Assembly: GCF_004353225.1 (NCBI RefSeq)
Contig: NZ_CP037934.1
Coordinates: 3,596,001-3,660,000 of the forward strand
DNA length: 64,000 nt
Direction of reading: 5' to 3'
Origin: Marinobacter sp. JH2
GTDB lineage: Bacteria; Pseudomonadota; Gammaproteobacteria; Pseudomonadales; Oleiphilaceae
A program made the position numbers and the translations under genes. Below the pieces are notes generated by a model. The model was not told the origin of the DNA. It worked only from the letters and a program-made list of their open reading frames with translations, and made no database searches. The stretch's first letter is position 1. Each line of letters opens with the position of its first letter. This document shows positions 39,897-48,169 of this stretch, piece by piece.

Positions 39897-39983
39897 ACTG
39901 GGTGGGGCGTATGTTTTCTTTGGAATAATAACTCGCTTCGCTCGGACATCTTCTTCTGGCAGAAAACACACGCCCCACCCAGT
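39897..39983. repeat. Long-stem palindrome, different core
   Basis: Arms of 23 bp (39897-39919 and 39961-39983) match at 22 positions and enclose a 41-nt loop unrelated to the 54-nt core of copies A and B. It lies between the convergent ends of marR and the lon-type gene. No T-run flanks it. The bases after its right arm (ACCGATC) are the same as those after copy A. A further small hairpin, TACCGAT/ATCGGTA, follows at 39983-40002. Confidence 0.75.
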
Positions 39984-40006
39984 ACCGATCGGGCTATCGG
40001 TATGGG

Positions 40007-42466
40007 TTAATGCACGCTAGACCCACTCTTCGGCTTATTGCCAAAGCACACCTGAAGCACGTCGTTGTAGTTCTTGGCAAAGTTCACGGTTAGCCCTTCT
40101 TTGAGATAATCCGGCAACTCATCGTAATCCCCCCGGTTTGCCTCGGGCAGAATCAGGTTGCTGATTTTCTGCCTTCTGGCGGCAATCACCTTTTCACGAA
40201 TTCCACCGACCGGTAGTACCTGTCCAGTCAGCGTTAGCTCGCCGGTCATGGCCAGATTCTGCTGGGGTGCTTCCCTGCGGGCGATCGAGAGCAGGGCGGT
40301 TGCCATGGTGACACCGGCGCTGGGGCCGTCTTTCGGTGTTGCGCCTTCGGGCACGTGCAAGTGTACGAAAGACTTCTCGAAGAAGGTCGGGTCGCCTTTA
40401 AAGCGTTTCAAATTGGAAGCCACGTAGCTGTAGGCGATTTCTGCGGACTCGCGCATGACGTCTCCCAACTGCCCCGTCAGTTTGAAACCCCGATGGTGGG
40501 TATGCACGCGGGAGGCTTCGATGCTCAGAGTAGCTCCGCCCATGGCGGTCCACGCTAAACCAGTGACCACACCAGTACCTTTCAGGGATTTTTCTTTACG
40601 GAATGCTGGTTGGCCGAGATAGGTGGTTAAGTCGCCCACACCGACTCTGACCGGTTCACCCGGATGTTCCAGCAGTTTCACAATGCCTTTGCGAATAATT
40701 TTGTGCAGCAGCTTTTCAAGGCTGCGTACGCCAGCTTCCCGGGCATACCCTTCGATCACTTGGCGCACGGCAGCGTCTGAAATGTTTAGCTGTTTTTTCA
40801 GTAAGCCGGCACGTTTGAGCAGGCGAGGGATCAGGTAATGCTTGGCAATGGCAAGCTTTTCTTCACAGATGTAGCCAGACAACCGAATCACATCCATCCG
40901 GTCTAGTAGTGGCCGGGGGATGGTGTCTAGCTGGTTGGCGGTGCAGATGAACAGGACCTTGGACAGATCCATGCGGACATCCAGGTAGTGATCCAAAAAC
41001 TCTTTGTTTTGCTCCGGGTCCAGAGTTTCCAGCAGGGCGGACGCCGGGTCGCCCTGGAAGGAGGAGCCGATTTTGTCGATCTCATCCAGCATGATGACGG
41101 GGTTGGCAACTTTTGTGTCTTTGAGTGCTTGCACAAATTTGCCCGGCATCGCGCCGATGTAGGTGCGGCGGTGGCCTTTGATCTCGGCTTCGTCGCGCAT
41201 GCCGCCAACACTGAAACGGTAGAATTCGCGGCCCAAAGCATCTGCCACGGAGTGGCCGATCGATGTCTTGCCCACGCCCGGCGGGCCAACCAGCAAGAGG
41301 ATGGAGCCACTCATTTCGCCTTTGAAAGAGCCTTCAGCAAGGAACTCGATGATGCGGTCTTTGACATCATTCAGGCCGTCGTGGTCCCGGTCCAATATCT
41401 TTCGCGCAGCAGCGAGATCGAAATGGTCTTCGGAGTATTCGCCCCACGGCACTTGCGTGAGCCAGTCGAGGTAATTGCGGGTGACGCCGTATTCCGGCGA
41501 GCCTTGCTCCAGAATCTGCAATTTCTGAACTTCCTCGTCGAAGCGTTCTTGCACCGCGTCCGGCGGGTTCAGTTTGGCCATCCGCGCTTCGAAGCGCTCT
41601 GCATCGGCGGTCTTGTCGTCTTTGGCGATGCCGAGTTCGCGCTGAATGACCTTCAGTTGCTCGCGCAGGAAGAATTCACGCTGGTGCTTCTGCACCTTTT
41701 CGTTCACTTCCTCGTTGATTTCGGACTGCAGGCGAGCGACTTCCAGCTCTTTGCGCATGAGCAGAAGCACCCGCTCCATGCGGCGAAGCAGCGGAACCGT
41801 ATCCAGAACTTCCTGCAGCTCCTGCCCGGGAGCGCTGGTCATAGACGCGCCGAAGTCGGCCAGTGGCGAGCTGTCATCCGGGCCGAAGCGCGAGAGGTAC
41901 TGTTTTACGTCTTCGCCATAGAGCGGATTCGTGCGCAGCAGTTCCTTGATGGCACCGATGATGGCGAGGGTGTAAGCCTTAAGCTCGTCGGCCGGCTCTT
42001 CTGGCTCTTCTGGCTCTTCCGGGTATTCGACCTCCACCAGATAGGGCGGGCGGCGGCGCAGCCATTGCACGACCTTGAAACGGTGCAAGCCCTGAGCAAT
42101 GAATTGGACTTTGCCGTTGTCGTGCTGGGCTTGATGGACCCGAACGGCGCAGCCCATTAATTCCAGTTCGTCGCTGGCAGGCACGCCTGAGTCACTCTCG
42201 GTGTCCTCAACAAAGCAAATGCCGAGCATTTTGTGATCGGTTTCCGCCACCCGTTTCAGGGTTTCCTGCCAAGGATCTTCGTTGACCATCACCGGCTGCA
42301 CCTGTGCCGGAAAAAATGGCCGGTTGGTGACAGGCAGCACATACATTCTGTTTGGCCGGGCTTGTTGTGGCAACGCGAGGGCCTTGTTGTTTTCTTCTTT
42401 ACCGATGTATTTGGTCACGTCTTCTTCAAATTCGTCCAGGGAGTCTTTGCGGTTTTCGTCGTTCAT
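40007..42466 (-). CDS. Lon-type ATP-dependent protease, AsrA-like
   Basis: An 819-residue Lon family protease: N-terminal substrate-binding domain, AAA+ module with GPPGVGKTSI and VIMLDEIDKIG, and a C-terminal Ser-Lys protease with catalytic Ser in GPSAGVTMATALLS (about 716) and Lys in VGGIREKVIAARR (about 759), 43 apart as in E. coli Lon. The N-terminus (YVLPVTNRPFFPAQVQPVMV) differs from canonical Lon (VLPLRDVVVYP type) and resembles the second Lon of Pseudomonas, AsrA. A canonical lon is probably elsewhere. ATG 42466; the longer frame adds 21 untypical residues. Divergent from cnoX. Confidence 0.9.
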   Translation of the reverse strand: MNDENRKDSLDEFEEDVTKYIGKEENNKALALPQQARPNRMYVLPVTNRPFFPAQVQPVMVNEDPWQETLKRVAETDHKMLGICFVEDTESDSGVPASDELELMGCAVRVHQAQHDNGKVQFIAQGLHRFKVVQWLRRRPPYLVEVEYPEEPEEPEEPADELKAYTLAIIGAIKELLRTNPLYGEDVKQYLSRFGPDDSSPLADFGASMTSAPGQELQEVLDTVPLLRRMERVLLLMRKELEVARLQSEINEEVNEKVQKHQREFFLREQLKVIQRELGIAKDDKTADAERFEARMAKLNPPDAVQERFDEEVQKLQILEQGSPEYGVTRNYLDWLTQVPWGEYSEDHFDLAAARKILDRDHDGLNDVKDRIIEFLAEGSFKGEMSGSILLLVGPPGVGKTSIGHSVADALGREFYRFSVGGMRDEAEIKGHRRTYIGAMPGKFVQALKDTKVANPVIMLDEIDKIGSSFQGDPASALLETLDPEQNKEFLDHYLDVRMDLSKVLFICTANQLDTIPRPLLDRMDVIRLSGYICEEKLAIAKHYLIPRLLKRAGLLKKQLNISDAAVRQVIEGYAREAGVRSLEKLLHKIIRKGIVKLLEHPGEPVRVGVGDLTTYLGQPAFRKEKSLKGTGVVTGLAWTAMGGATLSIEASRVHTHHRGFKLTGQLGDVMRESAEIAYSYVASNLKRFKGDPTFFEKSFVHLHVPEGATPKDGPSAGVTMATALLSIARREAPQQNLAMTGELTLTGQVLPVGGIREKVIAARRQKISNLILPEANRGDYDELPDYLKEGLTVNFAKNYNDVLQVCFGNKPKSGSSVH

Positions 42467-42534
42467 ACCGTTCGCTCTAAAGGCGTGAGTGTTTACTGTC
42501 CTATGTGACGGCGATGGTGAGATTTTCAAGTTGG

Positions 42535-42562
42535 CTTGATTTTTATTGTTTGGCCCCCATTA
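42535..42562 (+). promoter_or_regulatory. Candidate sigma-32 promoter for cnoX
   Basis: CTTGAT (42535-42540), a 14-bp spacer and CCCCATTA (42555-42562) match the RpoH consensus at all but one or two positions. The transcript would start about 30 nt before the cnoX ATG. Confidence 0.6.
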
Positions 42563-42599
42563 CCAAAGCCATCAAACATCCTTTTGACCGGGTTACTTT

Positions 42600-43463
42600 A
42601 TGACTGCTTCACCCTATATCTTCGATGCCACCATGGACAACTTTCCGCAAGAGGTAATGGAAGCCTCTGCCAAAACGCCCATCCTGGTGGATGTTTGGGC
42701 GGACTGGTGCGCGCCGTGCAAGCAGCTGATGCCGATACTGGAAAAGCTGGCGGACGAATATCAGGGCAACTTCCTGCTGGCCAAAGTGAATGCTGATGAG
42801 CAGCAAGAATTGACGTCTTCTTTGGGTGTGCGCAGTTTACCGACCGTTATTCTTGTGAAAGATGGCCAGGCTGTAGACGGATTCAATGGTGCCCAGCCGG
42901 AAAGTGAAATCCGCAAAGTGCTGGAGAAGCACGTTGAACTGCCGGCAGAAGACCCTTACGAAAAAGCTCATGCGCTTTGGGAAACGGGTGATCTGGACGG
43001 TGCGCTGGCGATCCTGACGGAAATGAACCAGAAGGACCCGGAAGATCTCGACGTATTGATTGATCTGGCCCAGCTCAAAGCCGAACAGGGCGATCTCGAA
43101 ACGGCCGAACAAGTGCTCGACAGCTTGCCACCGGAAGAGAAGCTGCAGACCAAGGCCAAACAGCTGGCGGCTCGGATCAAGTTTCTAAAGCAGTCCAGTG
43201 AGCTGCCTGCTCTTGAAGGTTTGGAGCAAGCATTGGAAGTCAATCCAAAGGATCCGGAAGCCCTGCACCAGTTAGCGCTGCATAAGGTGCTGCAGGAGGA
43301 GAACGCAGAGGCGATGGACTTGTTGATCCGGCTCATGCAGTCGGACAGCACTTATAAAGACGGTGTGGCCAAGTCGACGTTGGTGGAGTTGTTTGAGAAG
43401 CTGGGCAATAACAATGCGGATGTGCGGACGTATCGGAGAAAGTTGTATACGTTGATGCATTGA
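42600..43463 (+). CDS. cnoX: Thioredoxin-TPR co-chaperone CnoX (YbbN)
   Basis: A 287-residue protein: an N-terminal thioredoxin fold (about 1-110) with VDVWADWCAPCKQLMPIL, then four helical TPR-like repeats (EKAHALWETGDLDGALAIL, PEDLDVLIDLAQLKAEQGDL, NPKDPEALHQLALHKVLQEE). E. coli CnoX holds substrates for GroEL and DnaK and has an altered SxxC site; this one keeps a full CAPC, so it may be redox active. Divergent from the AsrA-like protease, and probably heat-induced. Confidence 0.93.
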   Translation: MTASPYIFDATMDNFPQEVMEASAKTPILVDVWADWCAPCKQLMPILEKLADEYQGNFLLAKVNADEQQELTSSLGVRSLPTVILVKDGQAVDGFNGAQPESEIRKVLEKHVELPAEDPYEKAHALWETGDLDGALAILTEMNQKDPEDLDVLIDLAQLKAEQGDLETAEQVLDSLPPEEKLQTKAKQLAARIKFLKQSSELPALEGLEQALEVNPKDPEALHQLALHKVLQEENAEAMDLLIRLMQSDSTYKDGVAKSTLVELFEKLGNNNADVRTYRRKLYTLMH

Positions 43464-43474
43464 GGTCGCACAGT

Positions 43475-43510
43475 AAAAAGGCCAGATGAATTTCTTCATC
43501 TGGCCTTTTT
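43475..43510. terminator. Bidirectional terminator between cnoX and kamA-like gene
   Basis: AAAAAGGCCAGATGAA pairs perfectly with TTCATCTGGCCTTTTT across loop TTTC. It serves both convergent genes. Confidence 0.93.
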
Positions 43511-43532
43511 GTATCTGCGTCAGGTAAGGGTG

Positions 43533-44897
43533 TTATCCATTCCCTTTCTGCATCTGTTCAAACTCATCTTCAAAAAAGAACTTTTCCTCTCCGAAGGCAG
43601 GCTCCAGCTCATGAAGCCAGGTGGCTGTTTCGCTGAACTTGGCGAAGAACGGGCGCTGTACCCAGTCCGGGTTGCGGCCTTGCAGGAAGCGCAGCACGAA
43701 AACCTTTTCGCCTTTGATTTCGGCAATACCCTGAATTTCTACTTTGCCGGGACCGGCACTCATGCTGGGGCCTCGTGCGGTACGGGCCAGCCCGGAGACC
43801 TTCTTCATGGCTTCTCGGTAGATGTTGTAGGCTTCCGCTAGCGGCACTTCAAAGTAGTTCTTGGCGCCGGTGTCCCGCTCTACAAACATGTAGTAAGGGA
43901 TGATGCCCAGCTTCACTTCTTTCTTCCACAACTTGGCCCATGCGTCGGCGTCGTCGTTGACGTGCTTGATCAGCGGGCCCTGCGCACGGATTTCTGCTCC
44001 GGTGGCGCGGATGCGGCGAATGGCTTCTTCCGCGATGTCGGTAGTGATTTCCTGCCAGTGGTTGTAGTGCGCCATGATGGCTACGTGCTTGCCGGCATCA
44101 ACCAATTTGGCGAACAGCTCGATCAGTTCGTCTGCATCCTTGTCGGTTACGAAGCGGTAGGGCCAGAAGGTGAGGGCCTTGGTACCGATTCGAATGGTCT
44201 GGATGTGGTCGAATTCCGGCTGAAGCAGTGGTTCCAGGTACTGGGCCAGGCTTTTGGTTTTCATAACCATGGGGTCGCCGCCGGTTACCAGCAGATCGGT
44301 CACTTCGGTGTGTTCCTGCAGGTAGCCGTGAAGCTTCTCGGCTTCGGTGCTGGACATCTTCAGGTCTTTGTCGCCGACGAATTGCGCCCAGCGGAAGCAG
44401 AAGGTGCAGTATGAGTGACAGGTCTGGCCTTGGGCTGGGAAGAACAGCACTGTTTCGCGGTATTTGTGCTGTACGCCGTCCAGCACTTCGCCGTCCAGCT
44501 CCGGCATGTTCATTTCCATTTGGCCGGCTGGGTGCGGGTTCAGGTCATCGCGGATTTGCTTGGCAACGGCCTGGATTTCTTTCTTGTCTGCGCCGTCCCG
44601 GTGCATTTGTGCCATCTGCTCGTAATGCTCGTCCTTCAGCATACCCTTTTGCGGGAACACTAACTGGTAGATGGGGTCGTTTGGAACTTTGTCCCAGTTG
44701 ATCAACTCGTTGATGACGTATTCGTTGACGCGGAAGGGCAACACACTGGCCACAACCTTCATCTCAAACAGGGTTTCCTCTGGCAGGCCCTGAATGGCTT
44801 CAATTTTGTCGAGCTGGCGGTCAGTAAACACCTTAAACCGGCGCTCTTCGAATTCCTGCACCGGAATACGGTTAGGAAAGGTGACGATGGAGTTCAT
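43533..44897 (-). CDS. KamA family radical SAM protein (lysine 2,3-aminomutase-like)
   Basis: A 454-residue radical SAM enzyme. The 4Fe-4S site CHSYCTFC (CxxxCxxC) is near residue 160, followed by LLVTGGDPMVM (SAM-binding GGDP) and RIGTKALTFWPYRF. The segment SAGPGKVEIQGI holds a candidate PLP lysine. It is longer than EpmB (about 340), which modifies EF-P, and closer in size to catabolic or osmolyte lysine/glutamate 2,3-aminomutases, but the substrate cannot be read from sequence. An N-terminal extension of about 130 residues precedes the barrel. Divergent from aceE across 598 bp. Confidence 0.85.
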   Translation of the reverse strand: MNSIVTFPNRIPVQEFEERRFKVFTDRQLDKIEAIQGLPEETLFEMKVVASVLPFRVNEYVINELINWDKVPNDPIYQLVFPQKGMLKDEHYEQMAQMHRDGADKKEIQAVAKQIRDDLNPHPAGQMEMNMPELDGEVLDGVQHKYRETVLFFPAQGQTCHSYCTFCFRWAQFVGDKDLKMSSTEAEKLHGYLQEHTEVTDLLVTGGDPMVMKTKSLAQYLEPLLQPEFDHIQTIRIGTKALTFWPYRFVTDKDADELIELFAKLVDAGKHVAIMAHYNHWQEITTDIAEEAIRRIRATGAEIRAQGPLIKHVNDDADAWAKLWKKEVKLGIIPYYMFVERDTGAKNYFEVPLAEAYNIYREAMKKVSGLARTARGPSMSAGPGKVEIQGIAEIKGEKVFVLRFLQGRNPDWVQRPFFAKFSETATWLHELEPAFGEEKFFFEDEFEQMQKGNG

Positions 44898-45495
44898 AGA
44901 TCGCCCTCTGTTGGGTAATAAAATAAAAGAAGGCTATAGCACCTTCATAATTGCCTAAAAAACGGGCCGAAAATTATACAGAATTCTGAAATTATTTTCA
45001 GTTCTAATTAATTTTCCCGTGGGGTCGCATTGCCCTGAATGGTTCTGTTTTGGGGTGGAGGCCTGTCATTACGGGGTGTGGTCGTTCGTCGGGAACAGGA
45101 AAAATATTTAGCTACGCGAAGGTTTATTGGGGCGGTTCGGGTATCAGACCTTGGTCGGGGGTGTGTTGTTTTAATGAAGTGAGTTGGTCATTATTACGTA
45201 AATAAACAGAAATTATGCGTGCCTTGATGTCGTTATTTCAGGTTTCCGGCTAAAAAACGTGTTTGTTTTGCTAAAAGTACGTAATTTCAGTGAGCCGCAT
45301 TCCTGAGGCAGTCCGCCACAGGAAAAAAATGAAAGCTGTTCTATGCTTGAGGGAAGTCATGCAGGCCACTCAGCATTTCTCGCAAGCTGTTACTTCAATA
45401 ATAAAGCTGCCTGTTATCGCAGTTTCCAATTTCGCATCGTGTTTGGCTGCTGATCGTGGCGCACGTTGCACTCGTTAGGTTCAGGGGAGGGTTAG
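44898..45495. other. Long divergent regulatory region upstream of aceE
   Basis: 598 bp, more AT-rich than its surroundings, between the kamA-like gene (minus) and aceE (plus). Two TACGTAA motifs occur (within TTACGTAA at 45194-45201, and at 45278-45284). No PdhR gene or confident promoter pair could be assigned. The last third holds a small ORF (45329-45478). Confidence 0.4.
45329..45478 (+). CDS. Candidate 49-codon small ORF upstream of aceE
   Basis: ATG 45329 follows CAGGA by seven bases, and the frame closes 17 bp before the aceE ATG. The peptide starts MKAVLCLREVMQ, has a mildly hydrophobic middle (SIIKLPVIAVSNF) and three Cys. It resembles nothing I know. It could be a leader peptide for aceE, or a chance frame; base composition does not decide. 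Confidence 0.25.
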   Translation: MKAVLCLREVMQATQHFSQAVTSIIKLPVIAVSNFASCLAADRGARCTR

Positions 45496-48159
45496 ATGTA
45501 CCAGGATGATGATCCCATTGAGACCAGAGAATGGTTAGATGCACTGGAATCTCTGATCGAGAATGAAGGTATAGATCGAGTTAAGTACATACTGGAGCGC
45601 CTTTCCGAGCGCGCCAGTCGAGATGGCACTCAGCTGCCGTACTCCATCACAACGCCATTCCGCAATACTATTCCGGTAACGCAGGAAGCTAGAATGCCGG
45701 GTGATCTGTTCATGGAGCGCCGAATCCGTTCACTGATTCGCTGGAACGCCATGGCTATGGTGGTGCGGGCTAACAAGCGCCCGGGCGATTTGGGGGGGCA
45801 TATTTCTACGTTCTCTTCTGCTGCCACATTGTATGACGTGGGCTTCAACTACTTCTTCCACGGTGGCGATGACAAGCGGGATTCAGATTTGGTGTATTTT
45901 CAGGGGCATGCGTCGCCGGGTATCTATGCGCGTTCGTTCCTTGAGGGTCGGTTCAGTGAAGAGCAGTTGGACAAATACCGTGAAGAAACCGGTGGTGAAG
46001 GTCTGTCCTCCTACCCGCACCCATGGTTGATGCCAGACTATTGGCAGTTCCCCACTGTCTCCATGGGGCTCGGGCCGATCCAGTCCATCTATCAAGCGCA
46101 TGTGATGAAGTATTTGCACAGCCGCGAACTGATCGACATGGGCGATCGAAAGGTTTGGAGCTTCCTGGGCGACGGCGAGTGTGACGAGCCCGAAACCTTG
46201 GGCTGCATCTCCAAAGCTGGCCGAGAAAAGCTGGATAACCTGATCTTCGTGGTGAACTGCAACTTGCAGCGTCTGGATGGTCCGGTTCGTGGTAACGGCA
46301 AGATCATGCAAGAGCTGGAAGGTTCTTTCCGGGGTGCCGGCTGGAACGTCATTAAAGTCGTTTGGGGTCGCATGTGGGATCCGCTGTTTGATCAAGACGA
46401 AGACGGCGTCATGCAGCGGGCTATGGATGAGGTTTGCGACGGTGATCTGCAAAACTACGCGTTCAAAGGCCCATCCGCCACCCGCAAAGAGTTCTTCGGG
46501 AAATATCCGGAAATGGCTAAGCTGGTTGAAGGCCTGTCAGATGACGACATCGCCAAGCTGAACCGTGGCGGCCACGATCCTTATAAAGTGTATGCGGCGT
46601 ATCACCGTGCGGTGCACCAGAATAACGGCAAACCGACGGTGATTTTGGCCCACACCATCAAAGGTTACGGCTTTGGCGCAGCGGGTGAAGCGCAGAACAC
46701 CGCACACTCGCTGAAGAAGCTGGATCTGGATACCCTCAAAGCGTTCCGGGACCGGTTCGGTGTGCCCCTCAAAGATGAGGAGCTGGAAGATGTGCCCTAT
46801 TACCGCCCGGCACCGGACAGCCCCGAACTGGTGTACATGAAGAAAAAGCGCCAAGAACTGGGCGGCTTCTACCCGAAACGTAATAAAGACTGTCAGCCGT
46901 TGCAGATACCTGATCTGGATATCTTCAAAGCGGTGCTGGAAGGTTCTGGTGATCGCGAAATCTCCACCACTATGGCGTTTGTGCGTTTGCTGGGTGCTTT
47001 GGTTAAAGACAAGCGTGTGGGCAAGCGTGTGGTACCGATCGTTCCGGACGAAGCCCGTACTTTTGGTATGGAAGGCATGTTCCGTCAGCTGGGTATCTAC
47101 ACGTCTGAAGGGCAAATGTATGTGCCTCAAGACCGTGACCAGATCATGTATTACCGTGAGGCCAAGCAGGGCCAGATCTTGCAGGAAGGCATCAACGAAG
47201 CCGGTGCCATGGCGACCTGGATGGCTGCGGCTACGTCCTACAGCAATAACAGCTTCCCGCTGATTCCGTTCTACACGTTCTATTCCATGTTTGGTTTCCA
47301 GCGAATTGGCGATCTGGCCTGGGCGTCTGGCGACATGCAGGCTCGGGGTTTCCTGATCGGTGGCACCGCTGGACGTACCACGCTGAACGGTGAAGGTTTG
47401 CAGCACCAGGACGGTCACAGCCATGTGTTGGCGAATACCATCCCTAACTGTAAGGCCTACGACCCGGCCTACGGTTACGAAATGGCCGTAGTGATCCATC
47501 ACGGCATGAAGGAAATGTTTGAAGAGGACCAGAACGTTTTCTACTACTTGACCATGGAAAACGAGAACTACGTGCAGCCTGCGATGCCGAAGGGTTGTGA
47601 GGAAGGCATCATCAAAGGCATGTACCTGTTTGAATCCGTTGAAACCAAAGGCAAGAAAAAATCGCCGCGGGTTCAGCTGATGGGCGCTGGCGCCATTCTC
47701 AACGAAGTGCGCGAAGCAGCCCAGTTGTTGAAAGAAGATTGGGGTGTGGCATCGGATGTCTGGAGTGTGACCAGCTACAACGAGCTGGCCCGCGATGGTC
47801 AACACGTTGAACGTTGGAATGCCCTGCACCCGGATGACAAGCCGCGTAAAGCCTATGTAACCCAGTGTCTGGAAAAGCAGAAAGGGCCGGTGATTTCATC
47901 AACCGACTACATCAAACTGCATTCTGAACAGCTACGGGCCTATGTCCCGGCTACCTATATGACGTTGGGTACCGACGGCTTCGGCCGCAGTGACACCCGC
48001 GAGAAGCTTCGCAATTTCTTCGAAGTAGACCGTTATTACGTCGCGGTTGATGCGTTGGCGGCTTTAGCTAAAGACGGCGAAATCGACCAGAAGCAGGTTC
48101 TCGAAGCGATGCGCAAGTACGGTATCGATCGCAACAAACCGAACCCGGCGCACAGCTAA
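45496..48159 (+). CDS. aceE: Pyruvate dehydrogenase E1 component, homodimeric
   Basis: An 887-residue ThDP-dependent E1 that decarboxylates pyruvate and acetylates the E2 lipoyl group. The N-terminus (EWLDALESLIENEGIDRVKY) is E2-binding; the ThDP motif is GDGECDEPETLGCISKAGRE with NCNLQRLDGPVRGNG, and histidines occur in HLS-type loops and EGLQHQDGHSHV. Size and lack of alpha/beta split mark the AceE type. SD GGGGAGGG is strong. aceF follows after 10 bp; lpd (E3) is not adjacent. Confidence 0.98.
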   Translation: MYQDDDPIETREWLDALESLIENEGIDRVKYILERLSERASRDGTQLPYSITTPFRNTIPVTQEARMPGDLFMERRIRSLIRWNAMAMVVRANKRPGDLGGHISTFSSAATLYDVGFNYFFHGGDDKRDSDLVYFQGHASPGIYARSFLEGRFSEEQLDKYREETGGEGLSSYPHPWLMPDYWQFPTVSMGLGPIQSIYQAHVMKYLHSRELIDMGDRKVWSFLGDGECDEPETLGCISKAGREKLDNLIFVVNCNLQRLDGPVRGNGKIMQELEGSFRGAGWNVIKVVWGRMWDPLFDQDEDGVMQRAMDEVCDGDLQNYAFKGPSATRKEFFGKYPEMAKLVEGLSDDDIAKLNRGGHDPYKVYAAYHRAVHQNNGKPTVILAHTIKGYGFGAAGEAQNTAHSLKKLDLDTLKAFRDRFGVPLKDEELEDVPYYRPAPDSPELVYMKKKRQELGGFYPKRNKDCQPLQIPDLDIFKAVLEGSGDREISTTMAFVRLLGALVKDKRVGKRVVPIVPDEARTFGMEGMFRQLGIYTSEGQMYVPQDRDQIMYYREAKQGQILQEGINEAGAMATWMAAATSYSNNSFPLIPFYTFYSMFGFQRIGDLAWASGDMQARGFLIGGTAGRTTLNGEGLQHQDGHSHVLANTIPNCKAYDPAYGYEMAVVIHHGMKEMFEEDQNVFYYLTMENENYVQPAMPKGCEEGIIKGMYLFESVETKGKKKSPRVQLMGAGAILNEVREAAQLLKEDWGVASDVWSVTSYNELARDGQHVERWNALHPDDKPRKAYVTQCLEKQKGPVISSTDYIKLHSEQLRAYVPATYMTLGTDGFGRSDTREKLRNFFEVDRYYVAVDALAALAKDGEIDQKQVLEAMRKYGIDRNKPNPAHS

Positions 48160-48169
48160 GGAGTCCGCT

